From assembly GCA_027452145.1 (NCBI GenBank), contig DAIDHB010000131.1, positions 1 to 64,000 of the forward strand: a stretch of DNA of 64,000 nucleotides. Direction: 5' to 3'. The position numbers were made by a program, and so were the translations under genes. Position 1 is the first letter of the stretch; every line of letters begins with the position of its first letter. Source of the DNA: Planctomycetales bacterium. GTDB lineage: Bacteria; Planctomycetota; Planctomycetia; Isosphaerales; Isosphaeraceae. The notes below the pieces were generated by a model. That model made no database searches, was not told the origin of the DNA, and saw only the letters and a list, made by a program, of their open reading frames with translations. Below are positions 47,902-60,526 of this stretch, in pieces.

Positions 47902-50900
47902 TCACCGGGCGAACGGAGCGGCCGGGAAGGTCATGTCCTGCTCCAGGCCGTCGACCTCGCGTAGAAACGCGCGCGTCGCGTCATACATCGGCCCGGCCGG
48001 TCGCTTTTGAAGGATCGGCCGCAACGGCTCGAGCGTGGCGCGGGCCAGGTCGCTCCGGCCGAGGCGATGCTGGGCCAGCGCAAGGACGGCCCGGTTCGGC
48101 GGATAGGTGCCATCCAGCCGATAGGCGTTGAGCGGCTCAGCCCGGGCCAGGATATCCACCGCCTCATCATACTTCCCGAGGCGATAGAGCGCCGCGCCGC
48201 GGGCACCCTGGCCCAGGCCGTCGTGCGGGACAAGCCGGATGGCCGCCTCCGCCATCCGGAGCGCACGTTGATATGAGGCAGGGTCGGCCTTCGGGGACTG
48301 GACGAGGCTCCAGCTCGACCTGGCCAGACCGGCCGCATTCTCGGCGACGAGCTGGGCCAGCGCCAGGGCGTCGCGCCGGGCGGCCTCGCTCAGCGCGGGG
48401 TCGTCGCGCAGGCTGGCGAGCACCTCGTCCCGCAGCATCGGCTGGTCGTAGAGCGCATACACCCGGCGCTCGAGCTCGCGGGCGGCGCGGGTCGTGGCGT
48501 GCGACCCGGCCAGGCTCAGTGCCTCCTCCTTCACCTGGGCGTCGACGGTGGGATCCCGCCGGATGCGGGCCAGGACCTCGTCGTCGGACCTGGTCTGTTC
48601 GAGCAGGAAGGCGACCAGACTCCGAGCCTCGCGGAGAACCCGGCCCCGCGGGTCGAGCGGCGTCGCGTCCCAGAGGGCGACGGACGACTCGTCCCACCCC
48701 GACGCGAGGATGCGGCCGTCCGGGCTGAAGGCCAGGCCGGGGGAACCCAGACCGTGATGCTGGAGCGTGTGCAGCTCCTGCCCCGAGGACGCGTCCCAGA
48801 GCTTGATCATGCGGTCGGCGCCGGCGGAGGCCAGCGTCCTGCCATCGGGGCTGAAGACCAGGTGCTCGAGCGTGTTCGTGTGGCCGAGCAGCGCCTTGAG
48901 CTCCCGTCCGCCGGCAGGATCCCAGAGCCGCACGACCTGGTCGGAGCCGGCGGAGGCGAGGACCTTGCCATCCGGGCTGAAGGCGACCGCGTAAACGGAG
49001 CCGTCCTCCGGGCGCAGGACGCGGACCTCGCGGCCCGTGGCGAGGTCCCAGAGCCGGATCGCATGCTCGTCGTGGCCGGTGGCGAGGATCTTGCCGTCCG
49101 GGCTGAAGGCCAGGGAATAAGCCTGGTCGTCGCCGGCTCTCAGGCGCCTGGTCTCGCGGCCGGTCGCGGCGTCCCAGAGCCGGATCGTCCGGTCGGAGCT
49201 CGAGGAGGCGAGCACCGCTCCGTCGGGGCTCCAGGCCACGGCCGAGACCGGGTTCTCATGTCCGACGAACACCCGGAGCCCCTCGCCGGTCGCCGCATCC
49301 CAGAGCCGCACCGCATGGTCGTCGCCCGCAGCGGCGAGGACCTTGCCGTCGGGGCGGAAAGCCACCAGGTAGATCTTCCCCGCGGCGCCGTGGAACGCCC
49401 GCAGCGCGCGGCCGGTGGCCGGGTCGAAGGTCCTCACCACGCGGTCGTCGCCGACGACGGCGAGGGCCTTGCCGTCCGCGCGGAACGCCAGGCCGGCGAC
49501 GGAACCGGCGGACCCGCGCACGACCTGTGCGTCGGGCTCCGCCGCGGCATCCCAGACCTTCACGCGCGAGTCCTCCCCGGCGGTGGCCAGCGTGCGGCCG
49601 TCGGGGCTGTACGCCAGGTCCAGGACGGCGGCCTCGTGCCCGCGGAGGGTCCGCAGCTCCTCGCCGGTGGCGGCGTCCCAGACCTTCACCACGCGGTCGT
49701 CTCCCACCGACGCGAGGGCCTTCCCATCGGGGCTGTACTTCACGGCGTTGACGCATTCCGCGTGGCCGCGCAGGGTCCGGACCTCGCGGCCGCTCGACGC
49801 CTCCCACACCTTCACCGCGCGGTCCTCGCCCGCCGAGGCCAGGAACTGGCCGTCCGGGCTGAAAGCGACGCCGCGCACCCAGTCGGCGTGGCCGTGGAGG
49901 GTCCGGACCTCGCGGCCCGTCGCCGCCTCCCAGAGCCTCACCGTGCGGTCGTTGCCGGCGGAGGCGAGGGTGCGGCCGTCGGGGCTGAACGCCACGGCGA
50001 TGACGGTGTCCTCATGCCCGCGCAAGGTGCGGATCTCACGGCCGGTCGACGCGTCCCACAGTTTCACCGTGTCGTCGGCGGCGCAGGAGGCGAGCAGCTT
50101 GCCGTCGCGGCTACAGGCCAGGCCGTAGATCGTATCCCCGTGACCGCGAAGGGTCCGGATCTCGCGGCCCGTCGCCGCCTCCCAGACCTTGATCGTACGC
50201 CCCTCGCCGGCGGAGGCGACAGTCTTCCTGTCCGGGCTGAACGCCACGCAATAGACCCGGCTCGCATGGCCGCGGAAGGCCCGGATCTCGCGGCCGCTCG
50301 ACGCCTCCCAGAGCCTCACCGTACCGTCGTCGCCGCAGGAGGCAAGGATCGCGCCGTCGGGGCTGTACGCCACCTCCTGGACCATGTCCTCATGGCCTGC
50401 CAGGGTCCGCAGATCCGACTCGCAGAGGCGGCGGAAGTAGTACCACGCGAAGCCGCGCCGATCCGCGTCGCCGGGCTGCTTCGGCACCTGACCGTCGAGG
50501 TAGTGGCGGACGATCCCGATCCGGCCCTCCTGCCACGCCTGGCGCGCCAGCCCCATCTCGGCCAGGTAGAGGCGATGGTCGCCGATCGCCTTCTCGTCCC
50601 GAGCCTTCTGGGCCTCCAGGTTGGCGCGACCGGTCTCCTGGCGGGCGAGCCCCAGGTTGGCCAGGGCCTCGTCGGCACTGCGCATGGCGCGCGCCGCAAA
50701 GAAGGCCGACACCGCCGTGCCCAGCACCAGCAGCAGCGCCACGGCCGCCAGCAGCGACGCCACCAGCTTGTTGCGCCGGCACCAGCTCCAGGCTCGCTCG
50801 AGCCCGCCGATCGGCCGGGCGAGGATCGGCTCGCCCGCGACGAACCGCCGCAGGTCCTCGGCCAGCGCGGCGGCGCCCTCATACCGCCGGGCGGGGTCCT

Positions 50901-51918
50901 TCTGGAGGCACTTCAGGCAGATGGTTTCCACGTCGTGCGGCAGGCCGGGCACCAGCCGCGACGGGGGCACCGGCTCGGCGTTCTTGACCTGTTCGAGCGT
51001 CTCGAGGATCGTCGTGCCGCGGAACGGCGGCCGGCCGACGAGCAGCTCGTAGAGGATCGCGCCCAGCGAATACTCGTCGGAGGCCGGCCCGACCTCGCGG
51101 ATCTTCCCCCCGGCCTGCTCGGGCGACATGTAGCTCGGCGTGCCCAGGATCGACTCGCTGCGCGTCAGGTCCGAGTCGCTGCCCAGCAGCTTCGCCAGAC
51201 CGAAGTCGCTGATCTTCGGCGCGCCCGACCCGGTCATGAGCACGTTCGCCGGCTTGAGGTCGCGGTGCACGATGTCCTGCGAGTGGGCCTCGGCGATGCC
51301 GAGGGCCAGTTGCTCCACCAGGCGTGCCGCCCGTTTCGCCGGCCAGGGCGTGCCGTCGAGCTGGCGGTCCAGCCCGCCGCCCTCGACGTACTCGAGCTCA
51401 ACGTACGGCAGGCCGTCCACCTCGCCGATCGAGTAAATCTGCACGATGTGCGGATGGTGCAGCCGCGCGATCGCCTGGGCCTCGGTCAGGAACCGGGCGT
51501 TGGCCTGGGGGTTGGCATGGGCGCCGGCCAGGACCATCTTCAGCGCGCACGGGCGATTCAGCCGGACCTGCCGCGCCCGGTAGACCACACCCATGCCGCC
51601 GCGGCCCAGCTCGCCGAGCACCTCGTAGCCCGGGATCACGACGGACGGCGGACGCACCGGCCTCGGCGTCCCGCGGTCGTCGGCCGTCGTCCCCTCGCCG
51701 GACCCGATGGCACAGGCCGTGGCGTCCGGCGCGGCGCCTCGGTCGACCGTGACGTCCGGCTCGACGACGACAGGATCGCCCGGTGCGACCTCGGTCGTCG
51801 CGTCGCCGAACGCCGGCGGCGACGGCCGGGCGGCAACGGCTTCCTCGCCCTCGCGGCCCGCCCCGGACATCGCGACTCGCCCGCGTGTCTCATCATCGTG
51901 GATGTCACGCTCGCGCAT
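47902..51918 (-). CDS. Membrane Ser/Thr protein kinase with 14 WD40 repeats and TPR tail
   Basis: A 1338-residue protein. After an acidic leader (1-95) the kinase domain (about 98-365) has GELGRGGMGVVY, K127, VHRDLKPANVL (D220), SDFGLAKL (D238) and GTPSYMSPEQ. One transmembrane helix follows (about 385-411, VASLLAAVALLLVLGTAV). Residues about 505-1095 hold fourteen WD40 repeats (VAFSPDGKxLASxGxDxxVKLWDAATG), enough for two seven-bladed propellers. The rest is TPR-like. It is a typical planctomycete receptor-like Hanks kinase. It starts 4 bp after the stop of the glycosyltransferase gene. ATG 51918 lacks a clear ribosome binding site; ATG 51870 is an alternative. Confidence 0.9.
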   Translation of the reverse strand: MRERDIHDDETRGRVAMSGAGREGEEAVAARPSPPAFGDATTEVAPGDPVVVEPDVTVDRGAAPDATACAIGSGEGTTADDRGTPRPVRPPSVVIPGYEVLGELGRGGMGVVYRARQVRLNRPCALKMVLAGAHANPQANARFLTEAQAIARLHHPHIVQIYSIGEVDGLPYVELEYVEGGGLDRQLDGTPWPAKRAARLVEQLALGIAEAHSQDIVHRDLKPANVLMTGSGAPKISDFGLAKLLGSDSDLTRSESILGTPSYMSPEQAGGKIREVGPASDEYSLGAILYELLVGRPPFRGTTILETLEQVKNAEPVPPSRLVPGLPHDVETICLKCLQKDPARRYEGAAALAEDLRRFVAGEPILARPIGGLERAWSWCRRNKLVASLLAAVALLLVLGTAVSAFFAARAMRSADEALANLGLARQETGRANLEAQKARDEKAIGDHRLYLAEMGLARQAWQEGRIGIVRHYLDGQVPKQPGDADRRGFAWYYFRRLCESDLRTLAGHEDMVQEVAYSPDGAILASCGDDGTVRLWEASSGREIRAFRGHASRVYCVAFSPDRKTVASAGEGRTIKVWEAATGREIRTLRGHGDTIYGLACSRDGKLLASCAADDTVKLWDASTGREIRTLRGHEDTVIAVAFSPDGRTLASAGNDRTVRLWEAATGREVRTLHGHADWVRGVAFSPDGQFLASAGEDRAVKVWEASSGREVRTLRGHAECVNAVKYSPDGKALASVGDDRVVKVWDAATGEELRTLRGHEAAVLDLAYSPDGRTLATAGEDSRVKVWDAAAEPDAQVVRGSAGSVAGLAFRADGKALAVVGDDRVVRTFDPATGRALRAFHGAAGKIYLVAFRPDGKVLAAAGDDHAVRLWDAATGEGLRVFVGHENPVSAVAWSPDGAVLASSSSDRTIRLWDAATGRETRRLRAGDDQAYSLAFSPDGKILATGHDEHAIRLWDLATGREVRVLRPEDGSVYAVAFSPDGKVLASAGSDQVVRLWDPAGGRELKALLGHTNTLEHLVFSPDGRTLASAGADRMIKLWDASSGQELHTLQHHGLGSPGLAFSPDGRILASGWDESSVALWDATPLDPRGRVLREARSLVAFLLEQTRSDDEVLARIRRDPTVDAQVKEEALSLAGSHATTRAARELERRVYALYDQPMLRDEVLASLRDDPALSEAARRDALALAQLVAENAAGLARSSWSLVQSPKADPASYQRALRMAEAAIRLVPHDGLGQGARGAALYRLGKYDEAVDILARAEPLNAYRLDGTYPPNRAVLALAQHRLGRSDLARATLEPLRPILQKRPAGPMYDATRAFLREVDGLEQDMTFPAAPFAR

Positions 51919-51922
51919 ACAA

Positions 51923-53626
51923 TCAATGTAGCGTGCGCGCCCCAGACCCGCCAGCAGAGCCGAGCGCGACGGTGTCCGAGGTCAGGCGGAACATCACGTA
52001 GGTCCGGTCGAACCGCAGGGCCGGGCCGCGGGCCAGGACCTCGACGCGCCCCAGCCGTTCGAGCCCCGGGCGGTCGCGGTCGCGGCCGATGACGTGGAGC
52101 GGGGCAAGCCAGGAGGGGCGGGCGGCAAGGGAATCGAGGGGTGCCAGGCCGGTCGGGGCCTCCTCGACCCGCCACTCCGCCAGGGACGCCGGCCGCCGCA
52201 GGTAGAAGAGGCGCACGGCCAGGTCGTGGGGGAAGGCGCCGAAGGGGCTCTCATAGGGCTTGCGGTCCCAGTCATCATAGAGGAGCACCACGGGCGCCCC
52301 GGGGGGGATGCGGCGGGCGGCGGACTCGTAGAACGCCCACTCGGCGCCGCGCCGGTCGATCCGGGGGCCGAGCGCCCAGGCGCCCAGGCCGCAGGCCAGG
52401 CCGATCACGGCGAAGCCGGCGACCGCCAGGCGACGGAGCCGGACCGGCGACCGGCCGCGGCGGACCAGTCGGCCGGCCAGCCTCGAAACCCCGAGCGCTG
52501 CCCAGATTGACCAGGGGACCTGCGCGGCGATCGCGTAGTGCGCGTTCTTCACGGTCGCCAGCGAGAGCAGGAGCAAGGGCGCCGCCGACCACGCCCAGAG
52601 CAGGCGGTCGCCCGCGACCACCGCCGCCGGGATGGAGTCGGGACGCATCCCATCGCCTTCGCGCCGGACTCCTCGCCGGGCCGTCGCGCGGCGGAGCGAG
52701 TGCCACGCCCCAATCATCGCCAGCGGCGTCCAGGGCATCGCCTGGAGCAGGATGCCCAGCGCGTACTGCCACGACGGCTCGCCGGCGAACTCGGTCGGCC
52801 GCGCCGCCAGGCGGTCGGTCACGTGCGTCGTCCAGAGGGCCAGCGCGCCGGGGCCGTGCCGCAGGATCATCGCCGCCGGCCAGGCCAGCGACAAAACCAT
52901 CGCCGCGATCGCGCCGGCCGGGAAGATCAGGCGGCGGGCCGACGTCCAGTCGCGGCCCCACAAGATCGCGACGCCCGCGATGGCCGCGAGCAGCACGGCG
53001 CCGAACGCGATCCCCTTGACCAGCGAGGCCGATCCCAGCAGGACGAAGAACGCCCAGCGCCAGCGTCGCCATGTCGTCGATGTCGCCGCGCCCCGGCCGT
53101 CGCCGATCATCCGATCGAGGGCGGCGACCGTCCAGGTGAGGAGGCAGGCGAGCAGGATGTCGGCGTCGGCCAGCCGCCCGCGGAGGGCGGTCCACACCGT
53201 GGTCGCCTGGATGGCGCCGGTGAGCAGGCCGATGCCGGGCCCGTAGTGCCGCGTCGCGACGGTGGAGACGCCCAGCACCAGGAGGGCCGCCGCGAGCGCC
53301 GAGGGGAACCGCGCGACCCACTCGTCGACCCCTCCGGCGATCCGGCCGAGCCCGGCGACGAGCCACCAGGGCAGGGGGGGCTTCTCGAGCCAGGGCCGGC
53401 CGCCGATCGTCGGATAGGCCCAGGTGCCCGAGTCGAGCATCTCGCGCGCGCCCTGCGCCACGAACGCCTCGTGGTAGCTCAGCCGGCCCGACGAGCCGAG
53501 GCCCGGCAACAGCACCACAGCCGACAGAATCAGCAGGGCCATCAGCCGGACGGCCGCCGATCGCCACGGCGGCGCGGCGTTGGGGCAGGGATTGGGTCCA
53601 TCCTTCTGCGTCATGAGCGGGTCCAT
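51923..53626 (-). CDS. GT39/ArnT-like membrane glycosyltransferase
   Basis: A 567-residue integral membrane protein with about ten hydrophobic helices. The first extracellular loop shows the GT39/ArnT pattern: YHEAFVAQGAREML with an acidic residue, then GRPWLEKPPLPWWLVAGLGRI. The C-terminal part is a soluble domain (VVLLYDDWDRKPYESPF). Such enzymes transfer sugars from polyprenyl-phosphate donors to lipids or proteins. The gene lies directly upstream of the WD40 kinase with a 4-bp gap, so they are cotranscribed. GAGG precedes the ATG at 53626. Confidence 0.85.
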   Translation of the reverse strand: MDPLMTQKDGPNPCPNAAPPWRSAAVRLMALLILSAVVLLPGLGSSGRLSYHEAFVAQGAREMLDSGTWAYPTIGGRPWLEKPPLPWWLVAGLGRIAGGVDEWVARFPSALAAALLVLGVSTVATRHYGPGIGLLTGAIQATTVWTALRGRLADADILLACLLTWTVAALDRMIGDGRGAATSTTWRRWRWAFFVLLGSASLVKGIAFGAVLLAAIAGVAILWGRDWTSARRLIFPAGAIAAMVLSLAWPAAMILRHGPGALALWTTHVTDRLAARPTEFAGEPSWQYALGILLQAMPWTPLAMIGAWHSLRRATARRGVRREGDGMRPDSIPAAVVAGDRLLWAWSAAPLLLLSLATVKNAHYAIAAQVPWSIWAALGVSRLAGRLVRRGRSPVRLRRLAVAGFAVIGLACGLGAWALGPRIDRRGAEWAFYESAARRIPPGAPVVLLYDDWDRKPYESPFGAFPHDLAVRLFYLRRPASLAEWRVEEAPTGLAPLDSLAARPSWLAPLHVIGRDRDRPGLERLGRVEVLARGPALRFDRTYVMFRLTSDTVALGSAGGSGARTLH

Positions 53627-53674
53627 CCGTGGGCCTCGCCAGGTCTGGGGGGTGAAATGGTCCGGGTCGCGGCT

Positions 53675-54550
53675 TCAGCTCCTCCGCCTGCGCCGCCGCG
53701 GGGCCACCTGTTCGCGAAAGGAGTCGAGGTCCGGGCAGGTGGCGGCGAGCGTGACGAGCTCCTCGAGGGCAGGGTCGCCAACGGCCTTCAAGTCCTTCCT
53801 CAACGCCCTGGCCTCCGGCCCGAAGCGGGCCGCGAGAAAAGCGACGATACTGTCGCGCCGGCCCTTCTCCAGGGCCTCATCGATGATCCCCTGAATCAGC
53901 GGCGATCCTGATTTCAACATGGCCCTGGTCCCCCCCAGCCGCTTGAACAGCCTCGGGTCATTATACTCCAGCCCGGCGAAGACATGCGTGACCGCGAGCA
54001 GGTTCAGGACCTCATCGGCGGGCGCGTCGCGATGGATCCGCTCGCGGCACTCGTCCAGGATCGCATCCAGCGGGCGGTCGAGCAAGGAGAGCGGCACCAG
54101 CGGGATCAGCCCGACGTCGCCGGCGGCCAGCAACTCCTCCGCGGGGACCTTCCACAGCTCGATCACCTTCCACTCGACGCGGATGCTCGTCGTCCCTTCC
54201 TCGCTCCGGATGACCAGCTCGCATGGGGTCGGCTTGCGGCCCCGGGGAAGCAGGATCAGCGTGATGACCTCGGGCACCACGCCGCGCACCAGGTAGATGA
54301 GCTGCGCGACGTCCGCCGCCTGCTTCGCCAGGCGCGTGTAGGCGTAGGTCGAAATCTCCAGCGCGACCAGGATCGGGTGCGGCCGGTCTCGGCGATACAC
54401 CTCGATCAAACCGTCGGGGAGGCGTCGCGGCTCGACCGGCTCGGCCTGGACCGCCTTCCACGACGCGATCCGCCGGATGCCGGCCAGTCGGACCAGCGCA
54501 TCGGCATGGAAGCCGATCAACCATTTGCCCCCACGATCGCGCTCCTGCAT
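53675..54550 (-). CDS. Rpn/DUF4351-like PD-(D/E)XK nuclease family protein
   Basis: A 291-residue protein. The N-terminal half resembles the Rpn-type family of putative transposase-like nucleases: GLIEVYRRDRPHPILVALEISTYAYTRLAKQAADVAQLIYLV carries the acidic residues and the helix expected of the nuclease core, although the catalytic lysine is not obvious. The C-terminus contains EALEKGRRDSIVAFLAARFG and a terminal coiled stretch typical of DUF4351-like tails. Its role is unknown. It is the last minus-strand gene before the replication region. Confidence 0.65.
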   Translation of the reverse strand: MQERDRGGKWLIGFHADALVRLAGIRRIASWKAVQAEPVEPRRLPDGLIEVYRRDRPHPILVALEISTYAYTRLAKQAADVAQLIYLVRGVVPEVITLILLPRGRKPTPCELVIRSEEGTTSIRVEWKVIELWKVPAEELLAAGDVGLIPLVPLSLLDRPLDAILDECRERIHRDAPADEVLNLLAVTHVFAGLEYNDPRLFKRLGGTRAMLKSGSPLIQGIIDEALEKGRRDSIVAFLAARFGPEARALRKDLKAVGDPALEELVTLAATCPDLDSFREQVAPRRRRRRS

Positions 54551-55007
54551 CAGCGGGGCCCTCGGCCTGCCTGGAGGATCCCGGCCTCTCCGACGACGAC
54601 CGGGCCGCCCCTTGTGCCATCATCGGCCCGCGTCGTCAAGCGAAACGACCGTCGCAACCCTCGCGACCGGACCACCGGGCCATCCACAGAGACCGGGGGA
54701 AAACCTGTCGATAACTCGTCGATGGGCCGAGCACGAGCGGGGCGCCGTCGACAGGCCCCCCAGCACCCCCAGACGAGCCCACACACGCCCGTGCCGCCGC
54801 TGCCGGGGCCGTGAACCGGGTTATCCACAACTTTTCCCCCGCCGGTCCAAGGGACGTTGTGCTCGGCTAAGGGCTTTGGTATCATTGCGTTGTTCGATCG
54901 CCGACCTGCGGTTGTCCACGGCCGTATCCCCGCTCTACGATTGATACGGCGATATTCTCCCCTTCTCTGAATACCGGGGAGCGGCTAGATATCGAGGAGC
55001 GAATTGA
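54551..55007. other. Probable replication origin region (oriC)
   Basis: A 457-bp gap between divergent genes, upstream of dnaN. It contains a perfect DnaA box TTATCCACA at 54822-54830. It also has a one-mismatch box on the minus strand (TTATCGACA, 54714-54706) and weaker matches CCATCCACA (54680-54688) and TTGTCCACG (54912-54920). The dnaN-proximal part is less GC-rich (GATATTCTCC, ATTGATACGG). dnaA itself is not in the window. The origin assignment is inference from boxes, the dnaN/DciA-like/gyrB context and divergent transcription. Confidence 0.55.
54857..54885 (+). promoter_or_regulatory. Candidate sigma70-type promoter of dnaN
   Basis: TTGTGC (54857-54862), a 17-bp spacer and TATCAT (54880-54885) match the -35/-10 pattern at 4/6 and 5/6, about 120 bp upstream of the dnaN start. 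Confidence 0.35.
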
Positions 55008-56129
55008 GTGAGGGCCTTGTGCAACCGTGAGGGTCTGCTCACGGCGTTCGGGCTGGTCAGCGGCGTGGTCCCGGCGCGGAGCCCCAAGCCGATCCTCCAG
55101 AACGTCAAGCTGATCGCCGACGCCGATGACGGCTCGGTCCTCATGGGGACGGACCTGGAAGTCGGGATTCGCCACCGGGTGCTCGGCGTGAAGGTCGATC
55201 GCCCCGGCGCGGTGATTCTGCCGACCTCGCATGTCGGTTCCATTCTGAGGACCAGCAGCGACCCCGAGCTCGCCATCGAGGCCGAGGACGATCGGCTGGT
55301 GATCCGGGGCCTGCACTCCGAGTTCACCCTGCCGGTGGAGGACGCGAGCCTCTTCCCCGAGGTGCCCGACTTCAACGCGGGCGGCTATCACGTGGTGTCG
55401 GCCGCCGATTTGAAGCGGCTGATCCGCCGCACGATCTTCGCCACCGACGTGGAGAGCACGCGGTACGCGCTGGGGGGCGTGCTGGTCGAGCTGACGGCCG
55501 ATTCGATCGCCATGGTGGGCACCGACGGGCGCCGGCTGGCGCGGATGAAGGCCGCGGCCGACGTCGAGAACGACCCGCCGCCGCCCTCGGGCTCGCCGGT
55601 GATCCCGGTCAAGGCGCTCAAGCTGATGGAGCGCCACCTGGCCGACGACGATCCGCCGGTGCACCTGACGATCCAGTCGGGCGCCTCCGTGCTGATGCGC
55701 ACGGAGACCGCCGTGATCTACAGCCGCCTGGTCGAGGGGCGATTCCCCCGGTATCAGGACGTCTTCCCGGCCAACGTCGAGGTCAAGATCCCGCTCGAGG
55801 CCGGGTCATTGCGGACGGCCGTCGAGCAGGCGGCGATCGTCACCAGCGACGACAGCCGCGGCGTGGATTTCCGCTTCGGCGGCGGGATGCTCCGGCTGAC
55901 CAGCCAGTCGGCCGACGTGGGCAGCTCGAACGTCGAGCTGCCGATCCCCTACGACGGCAAGGCGGTCGAGATCACCTTCGACCCCCGCTACCTGATCGAC
56001 GCCCTCAAGACGCTCGACGATGCCACGCCGATCACGGCCGAGCTGATCGACGCGAAGAACGCCGCCGTGTTCAAGACCGACGACCAGTATACCTACGTCG
56101 TCATGCCCCTGACCCGCGAGCGCTCGTGA
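55008..56129 (+). CDS. dnaN: DNA polymerase III sliding clamp DnaN
   Basis: A 373-residue beta clamp. It shows three pseudo-repeat domains with ILQNVKLIADADDGSVLMGTDLEVGI, FTLPVEDASLFPEVPDF, LIRRTIFATDVESTRYALGGVLVE, VGTDGRRLA, VEGRFPRYQDVFP and the C-terminal YVVMPLT. It encircles DNA and tethers polymerase III. The GTG start has GAGGAG 8 nt upstream. It is first of a plus-strand run with a DciA-like gene and gyrB beside the DnaA-box region. Confidence 0.95.
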   Translation: MRALCNREGLLTAFGLVSGVVPARSPKPILQNVKLIADADDGSVLMGTDLEVGIRHRVLGVKVDRPGAVILPTSHVGSILRTSSDPELAIEAEDDRLVIRGLHSEFTLPVEDASLFPEVPDFNAGGYHVVSAADLKRLIRRTIFATDVESTRYALGGVLVELTADSIAMVGTDGRRLARMKAAADVENDPPPPSGSPVIPVKALKLMERHLADDDPPVHLTIQSGASVLMRTETAVIYSRLVEGRFPRYQDVFPANVEVKIPLEAGSLRTAVEQAAIVTSDDSRGVDFRFGGGMLRLTSQSADVGSSNVELPIPYDGKAVEITFDPRYLIDALKTLDDATPITAELIDAKNAAVFKTDDQYTYVVMPLTRERS

Positions 56130-56882
56130 ATCGTGGATCTCGCCCCGGCCCGGAGTGGATCGGCCGGGCCCGGGCCGGACTGCCTGCGTAAGACCTTGGC
56201 GAGGGATCCCCGGTGAGTCGGGTTCTCGCCCGACCAAGATAGGTCGGGTATTCTTGCCCGACGCAAAACCAGGTCGGGAAGGCCCGACCGGCCTTCATGC
56301 CCGCGTGATATCGTAGGGATCACCCCGCGGCCGCGCCCGGCCGCCGCCGCGGAAGGCAGGGCAGGGGCAAGGGAATGGAACGGGACAGACAGGCCCCGCC
56401 GGGCATCGGCCGGGAGCCTCGCCACACCAGCCAGCCATCGAGGATCCGATGATTCCTGACTCCTAGCGACAACCCTGGACGAGGCCGGTACAATGATAAG
56501 GGCGGCACGAGAGTAGGTCGCGCATTCCAGCCGGACCTAGTTGAAGATCCCGTTGCCGAAGTCATAGAAGATCGGCCCGCGCCGGGAAATCAAGGATAGG
56601 TAAGGCCTCCACCCTGGGGCCGCGGTGTACCGGGGTTGGGACGGCCGCCTGGCCGGCAATCCGGGTCCGATGATCGGCCGAGCGACCGGGCCGGGCCGCT
56701 CCGTCCGGAAGGCGGGGCGAGTTTAACAGATTGACAGACGGGCCGGCCGGGTCCCATCCCGCGGACCCCCTTCTTCTCCGTTCCGTTCCGTGTGGCCGCC
56801 ATCGAGGCCGGGAGACCCGGATTCCCGGTTTGGCACGGCCCCTGGGGCGGTGGAATCCCCTGGTTCGATTGATCGAGGGAGC
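56130..56882. other. Repeat-containing intergenic region (dnaN to DUF721)
   Basis: About 750 bp. It holds a cluster of three short GTCGGG/CCCGAC hairpins at 56217-56289 and an isolated GTAGGTCGCGCATTCCAGCC arm at about 56515. No gene is credible here. Confidence 0.5.
56217..56289. repeat. Cluster of GTCGGG hairpins
   Basis: Three adjacent small palindromes (56217-56234, 56241-56262, 56271-56289) share AGGTCGGG...CCCGAC. They are a divergent branch of the AGGTCAGGC repeat family. Confidence 0.7.
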
Positions 56883-57329
56883 ATGGCGATCCCGAATCGT
56901 CGAGGCCCCAGGGCCCTGGCGGACATCCTGGGCGAGCTATTCACCGCGCGAGGCTACGGCCGGTCCCTGGCCCGGCAGGAGCTGGAGGGCGCCTGGAGCG
57001 CCGCGGTGGGCGAGCCGCTGTGCCGCCAGACGCACCTGGGCGAGGTGCGGCGAGGCGTGTTGAACGTGTCGGTCTCCCACTCGGCCCTGCTCGAGGAGCT
57101 GGCGGCCTTTCGCAAGGCGGATCTCCTGGCGGCCCTGCGCCAGGGCGCGCCGGGCACGACGATCCACGATATCCGGTTCAAGGTCGGCCTGCCGGCCGCG
57201 AGCCCGAGCCCGGAGGACCCGAAACCGGACGACCTCGGGGCGAAGCCGGCTCGTGCCTCCTCGGCGGGCCGGCGCGGGGCCGGGGCCGGCGCGCCGCCGG
57301 GCCGTCGGCGGGGGCCGGCGCGGGGTTGA
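56883..57329 (+). CDS. DUF721/DciA-like replication protein
   Basis: A 148-residue protein. The N-terminal 95 residues fit the DUF721 (DciA) fold: LADILGELFTARGYGRSLARQELEGAWSAAVGE, HTHLGEVRRGVLNVSVSHSALLEELAAFRKADLLAALRQ and IHDIRFKVG. The C-terminal tail is Ala/Arg/Pro-rich and disordered. DciA proteins act with the replicative helicase in bacteria lacking DnaC. The position between dnaN and gyrB supports a replication role. GAGGGAG is adjacent to the ATG. Confidence 0.8.
   Translation: MAIPNRRGPRALADILGELFTARGYGRSLARQELEGAWSAAVGEPLCRQTHLGEVRRGVLNVSVSHSALLEELAAFRKADLLAALRQGAPGTTIHDIRFKVGLPAASPSPEDPKPDDLGAKPARASSAGRRGAGAGAPPGRRRGPARG

Positions 57330-60526
<3,197 letters not shown>

Noticed and set aside
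48499-52092. Long plus-strand open frame opposite the WD40 kinase gene
   Set aside because: Repeats are the complement of WD40-coding DNA and not a separate protein.
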